Shown here in pieces: positions 18,121-28,100 of a stretch of 64,000 bases of DNA. Source of the DNA: Desulfosarcina ovata subsp. ovata (GTDB lineage Bacteria > Desulfobacterota > Desulfobacteria > Desulfobacterales > Desulfosarcinaceae); NCBI RefSeq assembly GCF_009689005.1, contig NZ_AP021879.1, positions 744,001 through 808,000 of the forward strand, in the 5' to 3' direction. Below the pieces are notes generated by a model that saw nothing but the letters and a program-made list of their open reading frames with translations, had not been told where the DNA came from and did not search any database. Positions within the stretch are counted from its first letter, which is position 1, and every line of letters begins with the position of its first letter. The position numbers were made by a program, and so were the translations under genes.

Positions 18121-18327
18121 ATGGAAGATCGATGGTTGTCAGTTGAAGAAATTGGAACATACCTCGGCATCAAACGGGACACCGTTTATCGTTGGATCAC
18201 CGATAAACAGATGCCCGCGCACCGGATGGGGCGCCTATGGAAATTTAAGAGAGATGAAGTTGATGAATGGGTCCGGAAAGGCGGGGCGAGTGAGGACAGG
18301 AGCGGAGGTGCGCCAGTTGAGGAATGA
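18121..18327 (+). CDS. Excisionase-family helix-turn-helix protein, likely BREX regulator
   Basis: 68 residues forming one MerR/Xis-like DNA-binding domain: WLSVEEIGTYLGIKRDTVYRWI followed by the wing-like MPAHRMGRLWKFKRDEVDEWV. Such proteins bind DNA as small winged helices and are used as recombination directionality factors or as regulators. The ATG follows TTGGAG; a GTG two codons earlier is also in frame. Its 3' end overlaps the preferred brxA start by 20 bases, so it is translated with the BREX genes. That linkage, and the absence of an integrase next to it, suggest it regulates BREX rather than excising an element. It would replace the BrxR (WYL) regulator seen in other BREX loci. Confidence 0.75.
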   Translation: MEDRWLSVEEIGTYLGIKRDTVYRWITDKQMPAHRMGRLWKFKRDEVDEWVRKGGASEDRSGGAPVEE

Positions 18328-19102
18328 ATCGATTAATCGTTTTGGCTTTCGCCAAGACCGAGGAGGCCCCCATCTGGCCAGAACAATTATGCTGAAGGAA
18401 CTAACGCTGCTGTTGTCAGCAGTGGATGCTCCCGATGTTGATAAAAGACTGTATATGAAGGCAATTACTGAAGATAACTGCCTTAATAAACGCTCAGACA
18501 GAACTCGGAAAATATCGGCACGCCATCTTGCGCATCTCTATGGATTAGATCCTGAAATCACTTTATTTAGATGTTTCAGTTATTTTTGGAGCCGTGACAA
18601 TGACGGACAGCCTCTTTTGGCGCTGCTTTTCGCCACTGCAAGAGACTCAATATTAAAATCAACTGGGCCATTCATTCAAAGTTACGCAACCGGCCAAAGT
18701 GTGACTCGGGAAGCCCTTGAGGATTTTATCGATAATCTGGAGACGGGCCGCTTCAGCCCCGCTACCCTGAAATCAACCGCCCAAAATATCAGGTCGAGTT
18801 GGACACAATCCGGGCACCTCCAAGGGAAAGTGAAAAAAATCCGCAAAGCAGCCAAAGCGACGCCAGGCTCAGTCTCTTTTGCAGTATTGTTGGGTTATCT
18901 ATTGGGATTCAGGGGTGAATCACTCTATAAAACAGAATACGCAAAACTGTTGGACTGCTCGTTGGAGGAATCGATTGAATTATCCGTTGAAGCGTCCAGA
19001 AAAGGTTGGATCGTGTTGAAGCGTCTGGGATCGGTAATCGAGGTTATGTTTCCAAATCTGCTGTCTAAACAGGAAATGGAGTGGGTCCGTGAGCAAAGTT
19101 AA
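18308..19102 (+). CDS. brxA: BREX protein BrxA (DUF1819)
   Basis: 264 residues from the preferred GTG start. The sequence is typical of DUF1819/BrxA: HLARTIMLKELTLLLSAV, RTRKISARHLAHLYGLDP, LFRCFSYFW, then a C-terminal winged-helix part ending LGSVIEVMFPNLLSKQEM. BrxA is a small DNA-binding accessory protein of type I BREX. Start choice: the open frame extends to 18077, but the region before 18308 overlaps the HTH gene and reads as non-family sequence; GTG at 18308 has AGGAGCGGAG before it, and TTG at 18317 is an alternative. It overlaps brxB by 14 bases. Confidence 0.86.
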   Translation: MRQLRNESINRFGFRQDRGGPHLARTIMLKELTLLLSAVDAPDVDKRLYMKAITEDNCLNKRSDRTRKISARHLAHLYGLDPEITLFRCFSYFWSRDNDGQPLLALLFATARDSILKSTGPFIQSYATGQSVTREALEDFIDNLETGRFSPATLKSTAQNIRSSWTQSGHLQGKVKKIRKAAKATPGSVSFAVLLGYLLGFRGESLYKTEYAKLLDCSLEESIELSVEASRKGWIVLKRLGSVIEVMFPNLLSKQEMEWVREQS

Positions 19103-19640
19103 GCGTTTGGTCGCTTCCTATGGAACATATATCGCCATCCCATGGCGGTCTGATGCCGCTGCCGCCCAGAGGGTCATATTTTGCGTTTATAATGAGTCCG
19201 ATGAGCTCCGTCTTCGGGCCAGAATAGATGAGTTTGAAATTGTCACCAAGCAGTGTGGCCACAATTGGGCGCTTTTTGATTTAACCAATACCTTTGCACA
19301 ATGGCTATGCAGTCAAAAATATGCTGAGAGCTATTTCAAAAAACCGAACCTGCTTGCCACTGTATATCATAAGTATCTTGATTATATCCTCGCAGAATTT
19401 GCCCGGTTTTTAGGTGATAACCATGTGGACGATTCCTATGTGGTTGCAATAAAAGGTGTGGGGGCGCTGTTCGGATTCTTAAAAGTGAAAGAGGTGGTGG
19501 AAAAACTAGCACCAACGATATCGGGAAGATTGCTGGTATTCTTTCCGGGAAGCTATGAAGATAACAACTATCGCTTGTTGGATAGTTATGATGGCTGGGG
19601 GTATCTGGCCGTCCCCATTACAGCGGACAAAGTTTTTTAA
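19089..19640 (+). CDS. brxB: BREX protein BrxB (DUF1788)
   Basis: 183 residues, the usual size, from a GTG start inside the end of brxA. DUF1788 hallmarks are visible, especially the C-terminal block IKGVGALFGFLKV ... GRLLVFFPGSYEDNNYRLLD and GWGYLAVPI. BrxB is an essential small component of type I BREX of unknown biochemical role, thought to contact PglZ or BrxC. Position between brxA and brxC is canonical. Confidence 0.92.
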   Translation: MSKVKRLVASYGTYIAIPWRSDAAAAQRVIFCVYNESDELRLRARIDEFEIVTKQCGHNWALFDLTNTFAQWLCSQKYAESYFKKPNLLATVYHKYLDYILAEFARFLGDNHVDDSYVVAIKGVGALFGFLKVKEVVEKLAPTISGRLLVFFPGSYEDNNYRLLDSYDGWGYLAVPITADKVF

Positions 19641-19654
19641 TCAAGGGGATGCAA

Positions 19655-22600
19655 ATGAAAAACAGGGACATCTATCTCAAAGATCCATCCATTCAAAAAC
19701 TGGTCAATGAAGGCGTAGCAAATGTTAATGACGATATGACCAGTGAGGCCCTGGAAGTGTTGCGCTACGAACTCGAAACCTTCGTATGCGATGGTCAATA
19801 TGAAAAAGGTATGGAGCATATTCTTGAAACGTATCTGAAAAACATCGAGCAAGCCCAGCAACCGGCGGTCTGGATCAGTGGTTTCTACGGATCAGGAAAA
19901 TCCCACTTGGTGAAAATGCTCAGGGCGCTTTGGGTCGATACGACCTTTGACGATGGCGCAACCGCTCGTGGTATCGCCTCCCTTCCGCAGAATATCGGTG
20001 ATTTACTCAAAGAGCTTAACAGCAGTGGAAAACGCTATGGAGGGCTGCATGCCGCTTCAGGCACCTTGGGTTCGGGTGCAAGTGGCAGTGTCCGGTTGGC
20101 CTTGCTACGAATTATTTTCAAGTCCATTGGCCTTCCCGAGCAATACCCTGTTGCCCGGTTTGTGATGTGGCTGAAAAACGAAGGTATTTATGATGATGTA
20201 AAAACGCATGTCGAGCAAAAGGGGGATGATTGGGAAGAAGAGCTGGATAATTTTTATGTGGCCGAAGGGCTTCACGATGCGCTGGTAAATGCCAAACCCA
20301 AGCTTTTTTCATCGCCATCCGTCTGCACGGAGACGCTTAACAACCTATATCCTTACGTCCAGGATATCAGTAGTGATGAAATGCTGAAGACTATCAAGCA
20401 GGCACTCGTACAGAATGGGAAATTTCCTTTGACGGTTATCGTGCTTGATGAGGTCCAGCAATATATCGGAATGGATAGCCAGCGCTCAATGGATGTCCAG
20501 GAAGCCGTTGAGGCATGCTGCAAGAATTTCGGTGGCAAATTGTTATTCATTGGCACAGGGCAGACGGCGGTCACGGGAACTTCGAACCTAAAAAAACTTG
20601 AGGGAAGATTTACGATTCGCGTCGAGCTCTCCGATGCTGATGTTGACGCCGTTATTCGGAAAGTCATCCTTGCAAAGAACTCGGAAGCCATCAAACCGCT
20701 TGAACAAGACATGCAGGTAAATATCGGAGAGATCTCCAGGCATCTTTCCGGCACTACCATTGGACATAGCCAAGACGATGTTCAGCATTTCGCTCAAGAC
20801 TATCCGATCCTTCCCGTCCGGCGCCGTTTCTGGGAAAACACTTTGCGGGTCTTGGACCCTACCGGCACAGACAGCCAACTTCGCAACCAGCTCAGTATGA
20901 TCCATAAAGCCATCCAAACCAATTTGGATGAGGATTTGGGAACTGTGATCGAAGGCGACTACATCTATTTCGATTCCGCAGACAAATTGCTCCAAACACG
21001 CATCCTTCCACGTAAAGTTCATGAAAAAACAATGAGTTGGATGAATGGATCTGAAGATCAGTGTTTGACTGCAAGAGCGTGCGGTTTGGTGTTCTTGATC
21101 AACAAACTGGCCGGCAGCAATGAGGAGATCGGTATCAAAGCGACCATCGATACTGTGGCGGATCTGATGGTACAGAACCTTCCAGACGGCAGTAGTACCT
21201 TACGGGGAAAGCTTCCTGCCCTAATGGATAAATGCGAACTGTTGATGAAGGTCGGGGATGAGTACCGCATCCAGACCGAAGAGAGCGCTGCATGGAATGA
21301 TGAATTTTTAAGCCAAAGAAGCCAACTGGCCAATGAGGCTCATCGTGTCGAAGCGGAACGCGATGACCGGATACGCCATAAGTTCGGCAGCATTGTTAAA
21401 AAGCTCACACTGACACAAGGAAACGCCAAGGTGGTACGCGATTTCAATCCTATTTTCAATTCCCAACTCCCTGCCGATGCCGATAAGAAAGTCTGTATTT
21501 GGATACGCGATGGCTGGAGCATCGATGAAAATTCGGTACGCGCAGATGCGCTTCAAGCTGGAAATCAATCTCCGACCGTCTATGCCTTTATCCCAAAACG
21601 CTCTGCTGATGATCTTCGCCACTACCTTATGGATTACAAAGCTGCCAGCGCTACCTTGGATAAACGAGGTGTACCGAACACCCCTGAAGGTACGGAAGCC
21701 CGTGCGGCCATGGAAACTACCAGGCAAACCGCAGAGGGAAAAATCAATGAATTGCTGGATGAGGCTTTCTCAGGTGCCCGTGTATACCAGGGGGGTGGCA
21801 ATGAGATTGCCGGAAACGATTTGCAGGAAATTGTGTTAGATGCAGCTGACAACGCGTTGAAACGGTTGTACCCGCAATTCCCTGTTGCCGACCACGCCGG
21901 TTGGTCGAAAGCATACGACAAAGCCTGTAAGGGAGCCCCGGATGCCCTCAAAGCCGTGGGAGACGATGGGGAGCCTGGAAAGAATCCTGTCTGCAAGGCA
22001 GTTCTCGGCTTTATTGCAGGAGGCAAGAAGGGCACGGATATCCGCAATCATTTCGAATCATCCCCTTTTGGTTGGTCAAGAGACGCCGTTGATGGTGCTC
22101 TGCAGGTGCTTTTGGTGGCCGGTTTGATCAGAGCCCAGGATGACCATGGGAAAACCATCGATTTTAAATCATTAGAACGCAAAGCCATCGGCAAAACAAT
22201 GTTCAAGGTGGAATCCACCACCGTGACTACTGCCCAACGTATTCAGGTCCGGAAATTGCTTCAAAAGGCAGGGTTGTCCTCCAAACAGGGGGAAGAATTA
22301 TCCTACATTCCCCAATTTCTCCAGAAACTTATAGAGTTTGCGGAACGGGCAGGTGGGGAGGCGCCTAAACCTGAATTACCTGACACATCCGGACTTGAAG
22401 AAATCCGTCTCACGGCTGGAAACGAACAATTGCTTGCACTCTATAACAAACGTGATGAACTCACTAATTCGATTGATGCATGGACGGATCTTGCGGACCG
22501 AATAGAAAAGAGATGGCCGAAATGGACCACTTTGAAGCGCCTGATTGGTCATGCCAAAGGCATTCAGGATGCGGAAGTATTCCTTTCACAGGCTGGATCA

Positions 22601-23092
22601 ATTGAGAAACAGCGTCAGTTATTGGAGGAGCCGAACCTTGTATCTCCCCTGGTAACCAATCTGACTCAGCTTCTCCGCGACAATTTGAACAGCCTCAATG
22701 CTGAATACCAGGCAAAGCATACAGAAGGCATGGAGCGGCTGAAAAATGATGCCAACTGGCAACAGCTATCCCCGGAGCAAAAGAACAGCCTGCTATCCAA
22801 TCAGAAACTCACATTGGCAGATGCTCCTGAAGTACAGTTGGCCAGCACCGAAGAGGTCGTTTCTACGCTACAAAGGATATCGCTTTCAGCATTTAGTGAT
22901 CGTGTAGCGGCCATGTCTTCAAGGTTCGATGCGGTTTTGGTCGCCGCAGCGGAGTTGATGGAGCCGAAGGTTCAATTTATCAAATTGCCAGGACGAATGC
23001 TTAAGACAGAGGATGAAATTGAAGCCTGGATTCATGAGATACAGAACAAACTAAAATCAGCCTTATCAAAGGGGCCAATCGTGGTTCAATAG
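19655..23092 (+). CDS. brxC: BREX P-loop ATPase BrxC (PglY-like)
   Basis: About 1145 residues. It begins RDIYLKDPSIQK, as BrxC proteins do. Walker A GFYGSGKSH lies at about 76-84 and Walker B VIVLDEVQQYIG at about 260-270, followed by FIGTGQTAVTG (sensor-like). The remainder is long and helical with a PVRRRFWENTLRVLD segment and C-terminal coiled coil. BrxC is a large AAA+ ATPase needed for both methylation and phage restriction. The start was set at ATG 19655 because AAGGGG precedes it at good spacing; ATG 19649 is two codons upstream and overlaps that site. Ten bases separate it from the nested ATPase gene. Confidence 0.92.
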   Translation: MKNRDIYLKDPSIQKLVNEGVANVNDDMTSEALEVLRYELETFVCDGQYEKGMEHILETYLKNIEQAQQPAVWISGFYGSGKSHLVKMLRALWVDTTFDDGATARGIASLPQNIGDLLKELNSSGKRYGGLHAASGTLGSGASGSVRLALLRIIFKSIGLPEQYPVARFVMWLKNEGIYDDVKTHVEQKGDDWEEELDNFYVAEGLHDALVNAKPKLFSSPSVCTETLNNLYPYVQDISSDEMLKTIKQALVQNGKFPLTVIVLDEVQQYIGMDSQRSMDVQEAVEACCKNFGGKLLFIGTGQTAVTGTSNLKKLEGRFTIRVELSDADVDAVIRKVILAKNSEAIKPLEQDMQVNIGEISRHLSGTTIGHSQDDVQHFAQDYPILPVRRRFWENTLRVLDPTGTDSQLRNQLSMIHKAIQTNLDEDLGTVIEGDYIYFDSADKLLQTRILPRKVHEKTMSWMNGSEDQCLTARACGLVFLINKLAGSNEEIGIKATIDTVADLMVQNLPDGSSTLRGKLPALMDKCELLMKVGDEYRIQTEESAAWNDEFLSQRSQLANEAHRVEAERDDRIRHKFGSIVKKLTLTQGNAKVVRDFNPIFNSQLPADADKKVCIWIRDGWSIDENSVRADALQAGNQSPTVYAFIPKRSADDLRHYLMDYKAASATLDKRGVPNTPEGTEARAAMETTRQTAEGKINELLDEAFSGARVYQGGGNEIAGNDLQEIVLDAADNALKRLYPQFPVADHAGWSKAYDKACKGAPDALKAVGDDGEPGKNPVCKAVLGFIAGGKKGTDIRNHFESSPFGWSRDAVDGALQVLLVAGLIRAQDDHGKTIDFKSLERKAIGKTMFKVESTTVTTAQRIQVRKLLQKAGLSSKQGEELSYIPQFLQKLIEFAERAGGEAPKPELPDTSGLEEIRLTAGNEQLLALYNKRDELTNSIDAWTDLADRIEKRWPKWTTLKRLIGHAKGIQDAEVFLSQAGSIEKQRQLLEEPNLVSPLVTNLTQLLRDNLNSLNAEYQAKHTEGMERLKNDANWQQLSPEQKNSLLSNQKLTLADAPEVQLASTEEVVSTLQRISLSAFSDRVAAMSSRFDAVLVAAAELMEPKVQFIKLPGRMLKTEDEIEAWIHEIQNKLKSALSKGPIVVQ

Positions 23093-23102
23093 GAGGATCG
23101 AG

Positions 23103-24437
23103 ATGAAAATATCCAATGTCGTTCTCCGCAATTTTCGAAAATACGATCATGAACGATTCAATTTCAATAGCCGTTTTACAGTATTGATTGGAGACAATGG
23201 TACTGGAAAGACAACGATTCTCGATGCGTTGTCCACGATGATCAGCACCTATTTTCAAGGGTCTAAAATCCAAATTGGACGCAGTGGTATAAAAAAGGAT
23301 GATGCGCGGCTTGTTGTCATAAAAAAAGCCGAGCAGGTATTTCTTGAACCCCAAAAGGAAGTCTATTTAACTGCGGAAGGATTGCTCAATGGCCGCCCTA
23401 TTACCTGGCGAAGGGATATGGGGGACCGTGGCGGCAAAGCAAAGGAACTCGTCAGAGAAGGCGCTGATCAAAGAAAACGTATCAGCGAGGGAGAAAGTCC
23501 CAATCTTCCGGTACTTCTGTATTATGGCGCAGGAAGATTATGGGATGTCCACCGTGCCGTCAAAACGGGTAAACCCGGTTCTCAATTGGATGCCTACCGA
23601 TTCTGTCTTGATCCAAAATCCGATCAGAAAGCTTTTGAGAAATGGCTGAAAAAGCTGTCCTATACCGAATTACAGAAAAAAAAGACCATACCGGCACTGC
23701 AAACGGTGAAAGAGGCGGTGCTCGGCATTGTTCCGAATGCGAGAGACTTTTACCATGATACCGATGAAGATCAGATCATGATTGACCTGGAACGTGAGGG
23801 GTTGATGCCTTTTAACTGCCTAAGTGATGGATTTCGTAATATGGTGGCCATGGCGGCAGATATCGCCTATAGGGCGTCATTGCTTAATCCGCATTATGGG
23901 CTGAACGTTGCCCGGGAAACTACCGGAATTGTGCTGATTGATGAGATTGATCTTCACTTGCACCCCAAATGGCAACGCAGAGTTGTTCATGACTTGAAGG
24001 CCACCTTTCCCGCGATGCAATTTGTTTCTACAACCCACTCACCCTTCATCCTGCAATCGCTTGAGGCCGGCGAGGTGATCGACCTCAACCAATCGCACGA
24101 TATTGAGACGGTAGCCGGTTCTCCAGACGGCATCGCCGCTCCCGGCCCTGCCAATCCGTTCAGCGACCGGTCCATTGAGGACATCGTCGAAGACGTAATG
24201 GGGCTGCCGATACCTCAAAGAAGCCAACGTTATCAGGATATGTATGAGGCCGCGAAACAATATTACAGTCTGCTACAAGAGGCAGTGGATGCCGATGCCG
24301 ACCGGAAACAGGAATTGAAGGGCCGGCTGGATGCACTCTCCGCGCCTTTCAGCGACAATGTGGCCTACCATGCCTTTCTGGAAATGAAGAAAATTGCCGC
24401 CGGTTTAGGGGATGCTCCGGCTGAGGGGGATGAATAA
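23103..24437 (+). CDS. ptuA: Septu-like ATPase (PtuA-type) nested in BREX
   Basis: 444 residues of the SMC/ABC-type AAA_21 family: KISNVVLRNFRKYD, Walker A GDNGTGKTT (30-38), signature region FNCLSDGFRNMVAMAADIA, Walker B GIVLIDEIDLHLHP (about 277-290) and H-loop VSTTHSPFIL. It is followed with a TAATG overlap by an HNH endonuclease gene, the same pair as Septu PtuA-PtuB, also used as effector in some type I-A retrons. ATP hydrolysis would control the nuclease. No reverse transcriptase or retron RNA is visible, so it is not a retron. It has GGAGGATCG before the ATG and only 10 bp after brxC, so it is read with BREX. Its specific trigger is unknown. Confidence 0.83.
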   Translation: MKISNVVLRNFRKYDHERFNFNSRFTVLIGDNGTGKTTILDALSTMISTYFQGSKIQIGRSGIKKDDARLVVIKKAEQVFLEPQKEVYLTAEGLLNGRPITWRRDMGDRGGKAKELVREGADQRKRISEGESPNLPVLLYYGAGRLWDVHRAVKTGKPGSQLDAYRFCLDPKSDQKAFEKWLKKLSYTELQKKKTIPALQTVKEAVLGIVPNARDFYHDTDEDQIMIDLEREGLMPFNCLSDGFRNMVAMAADIAYRASLLNPHYGLNVARETTGIVLIDEIDLHLHPKWQRRVVHDLKATFPAMQFVSTTHSPFILQSLEAGEVIDLNQSHDIETVAGSPDGIAAPGPANPFSDRSIEDIVEDVMGLPIPQRSQRYQDMYEAAKQYYSLLQEAVDADADRKQELKGRLDALSAPFSDNVAYHAFLEMKKIAAGLGDAPAEGDE

Positions 24438-25144
24438 TGCGCCCGGTGATTCGCGGCAACCACCCCACAGACGGCCAGGGAAATGATATTGTTTTCAATC
24501 ATTATTCCAAATCCCGTGGCCCCCTCATCGGGCGTATTGGCGAGTATTGCTCCTATTGCGAGATGCATCTTGATTCGTCCCTGGCGGTAGAGCATGTAAA
24601 ACCGAAAAAGCACAATCCCGAAGAAGAATTGCATTGGGACAATTTCCTTCTTTCCTGTACCAACTGCAACTCTACCAAGGGCCAGGAAGACGTAGATTTA
24701 AATGAGTATCTATGGCCGGATACGGATAACACGTTCTACGCTCTGCAATACGAGGAGGGTGGGTTGGTTTCGCCATCGGACAGACTGAACGGCAACCCCG
24801 CACTGAAACAAAAAGCGCAAGATACAATCACGTTGACGGGATTGGACAAACAGCCCGTCAACGCCCCTGCAGCTTCAGACCGGCGATGGATCAACCGGCG
24901 GGAAGCATGGGATATCGCTGTGGAATCCAAGAGTGACCTTGTAAACAACGATACCCCGGAAATGAGAAGGCAAATCATTCGGTCCGCAACAGCGAGAGGG
25001 TACTGGAGCATCTGGATGACTGTTTTCGAAGATGATGCCGATATGCGGCGGCGGTTGATTGAAGGCTTTCCTGGGACCTGCAACGCTTGTTTTGACGCTA
25101 ACAACGGGTATGCTCCGGTTTCGCGTGAAGGAGGCCAATGCTGA
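24437..25144 (+). CDS. ptuB: HNH endonuclease, Septu PtuB-type
   Basis: 235 residues. The N-terminal 85 residues hold an HNH nuclease with zinc-binding cysteines: EYCSYCEMHL (Cys38, Cys41), VEHVKPK (His53), WDNFLLSCTNCNSTKG (Asn69, Cys74, Cys77). The rest is helical and could bind the ATPase. It would cut DNA (or tRNA, as some retron PtuB do) once released by the ATPase. The ATG overlaps the ATPase stop, and its own end overlaps the pglX start by 7 bases, so the pair has been built into the BREX operon without breaking coupling. Confidence 0.84.
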   Translation: MRPVIRGNHPTDGQGNDIVFNHYSKSRGPLIGRIGEYCSYCEMHLDSSLAVEHVKPKKHNPEEELHWDNFLLSCTNCNSTKGQEDVDLNEYLWPDTDNTFYALQYEEGGLVSPSDRLNGNPALKQKAQDTITLTGLDKQPVNAPAASDRRWINRREAWDIAVESKSDLVNNDTPEMRRQIIRSATARGYWSIWMTVFEDDADMRRRLIEGFPGTCNACFDANNGYAPVSREGGQC

Positions 25145-28100
25145 TGCAGCCCCTTGAAAAATCGCTTAGAAATAATCTGGAAAAAACGATCAGGGAGGCC
25201 CGCGACTTTGCCGAAGAAGCAGCACGTGTGGCGCTTGAGCAGCTTGGCGTGGGGGAATCGAAAGCCTATCCCCATCTATCGGATGATGACCGAAAGTTGC
25301 GTCGCAGGCTTCGCGCACATGGACGTCAGCTTGGAGATGGACGCAATGCCAAAGGTGAACAGGGCATCGATAGGCTCATTGAAGAGGTGGCCTATGAGCA
25401 TTGGCACCGTATGCTTTTTGCCCGTTTCTTGGCTGAAAACAACCTGCTCATGTATCCGGACCCGGATGATCCCGTGGCGATCACCCTCGAAGAGTGTGAA
25501 GACCTCGCCGCCGATGAAGACGCTGCTAACGGCTGGGAACTGGCCGCCCGTTTTGCCGCCCGAATGCTTCCGCAGATTTTCCGGCTGGACTCCCCGGTGT
25601 TCCAACTGGAGTTGCCGCCGGAGCATCAGCAAAAACTGGAGCGGTTGGTTGCCGATCTGGCTTTGGAGGTATTCATCGCATCAGACAGTCTCGGCTGGGT
25701 CTATCAGTTCTGGCAGGTCAAGAAAAAGGATGAGGTCAACGCCTCCGAGGTCAAGATTGGAGCACGGGAACTGCATGCAGTGACTCAACTTTTTACCGAG
25801 CCCTACATGGTCAGCTTCTTACTCGACAACTCATTAGGAGCATGGTGGGCGAAACACAAACTATCTGAAGAAGATCTTCGAAATGCCAAAACTGAAGAAG
25901 ATCTTCGAAGGAAAGTTGCCATCCAAGGTGTACCATTGGACTATCTGCGCTTTATTAGGCAAAAAGACAGTACTTGGTCGCCTGCAACAGATACCTTCGA
26001 ACGCTGGCCAGAGAATTTAAGTGAGCTAAAAATTATAGACCCCTGCTGTGGTTCAGGACATTTCCTCGTTGCAGCCTTCCATATGTTAGTACCGATGAGA
26101 ATGGAGTTGGAAAACCTTTCAGCACACGACGCAATCGATTCTGTCCTCAAGCATAATTTAATTGGTTTAGAAGTGGATAGCCGCTGCGTTGAACTGGCTG
26201 CATTCTCTTTGGCTCTTTCCGCCTGGACCTATTTAGGAGCATCTAACTTCAGACCTCTTCCAAAGCTGAATGTTGCCTGTTCTGGCTTGTCAATCAGTGC
26301 AAAAAGAGAGGAATGGCTTAATTTAGTAGGCGATAATACAAACATTCGATTAACAATGGAAAAAACCTATGAGCTGTTTAAAAATGCCCCAGTATTGGGT
26401 AGCCTTATAAATCCGAAGTCTGAAGTTTTAAATGAGTCGCTTTTTGATATGGATTGGGAACATTTAGAACCGTTATTGGCTCATACTTCCGCTGGGAACA
26501 AAGATGATGAAAAAAAGGAATTGAGTGTTGTAGCAAGAGGAATATCATCGGCTACACGACTTTTAAACGGACAATATCACTTGGTCATCACGAATGTTCC
26601 TTATCTATCAAGAAATAAACAAGATGAAACACTAAGAAAATATTGTGAAAGGAATTACAAAGACGCAAAAAATGATCTCTCAACTGTTTTTCTTGAGCGT
26701 TGCATAGAATACGCGAATGACAATGGCACTATTGCCATTGTCATTCCTCACAATTGGATGTTTCTTACAAGTTATAAGAATCTCAGAAAAAAATTACTTC
26801 GTCGTTGTACTTGGAATATCATTGGTAGACTCGGTTTCGCCGCATTTGAAATTATGGACTGGTGGGCCTTTGATACAAGTTTAATTATTAAAAGTAAGCG
26901 CAAGGCGAACAACGACTCAAAAATTATTGGGATCGATGCTTCAGAATCAAGGCAGTGTGAAACAAAGGCTCACTATTTACGAACTGAACCAATTAAATGC
27001 GTTGGTCAAGCCAATCAGCTAAATAATCCCGATGCCAGGGTCATGCTTGATATTGAAAATACTGGAAAACTTGTTGAGTATTATGCTTCGTCAAGAACGG
27101 GCCTTCAAACGGGAGATAATGATAGATTTTCCTTCCTTTTTTGGGAATTTATGAAGATTGATAATCCTTGGGTGTCGTTCCAACGAACTGCAGATGAAAC
27201 TGATTTCTTTAAAGGAATGTATCAAGTATTAAGATGGAACGGTGATGGGAAAGAATTGAGGGATCAAAAGGGCTCTGCACTAAGGGGTTTAGATTGCTGC
27301 GGGAGAAGTGGGGTTCTGGTTCATAGAATGAATAGATTACCAGTAACTCTATATTCTGGTGAAATTTTTGATCAGAACGGAGCGGTAATTATCCCCAAAA
27401 AAAAGGAATATTTTTTGCCTCTTTGGTGCTATCTTTCCTCTGATGACTATTATACTGAAGTAAGGAAGCTTGATAGTAAAGTTGGTGTCACGCCTGCAAC
27501 ACTTGCGAAAGTCCAATTCAATTATGATTATTGGGAAAAAATTTCGCAAGAGAAATTTCCGAATGGTCTCCCTGAACCCTATTCTGATGACCCAACTCAA
27601 TGGATTTTTCATGGCCATCCTGCTATAAGCGGTGAACCATTACATGTAGCAGTAGCTCGCCTGTTAGGTTATCGCTGGCCTGCGGAGTTTAACCCTAAGA
27701 TCAGACTTTCCGATAAAGCGAAGCTTTTAGTTGAAGAATCGAAACTACTAACTGCAAAGGCTGACGGTGACGGCATTGTCTGCATTCCACCAGTACGAGG
27801 TGAAATGAAAGTTGTAGATAGACTGGAAGAAATGTTAGCCGCTGCCTATGGAAGTAAATGGTCGGCAATTATGAGGGCTGAACTTCTTTCAAAAGCAGAG
27901 CACTCCGGCAAAAGTTTGGAAACATGGATTCGAGACAAATTTTTTATTCAACATTGCAGACTTTTTCACCAACGTCCTTTTATCTGGCACATATGGGATG
28001 GTCTAAGCGATGGTTTTGCTGCCTTGATAAATTATCATAAGCTTAATTTTAAGCTGCTGGAAACACTAATTTATACATATCTGGGAGATTGGATTAGTCG

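Noticed and set aside
18077-18307. 77-codon N-terminal extension of brxA
   Set aside because: It is the HTH gene read in another frame and has no similarity to BrxA; good ribosome sites lie at 18308/18317.
23103-25144. Retron with PtuAB effector
   Set aside because: No reverse transcriptase or msr/msd-like structured RNA is present near the ATPase/HNH pair.
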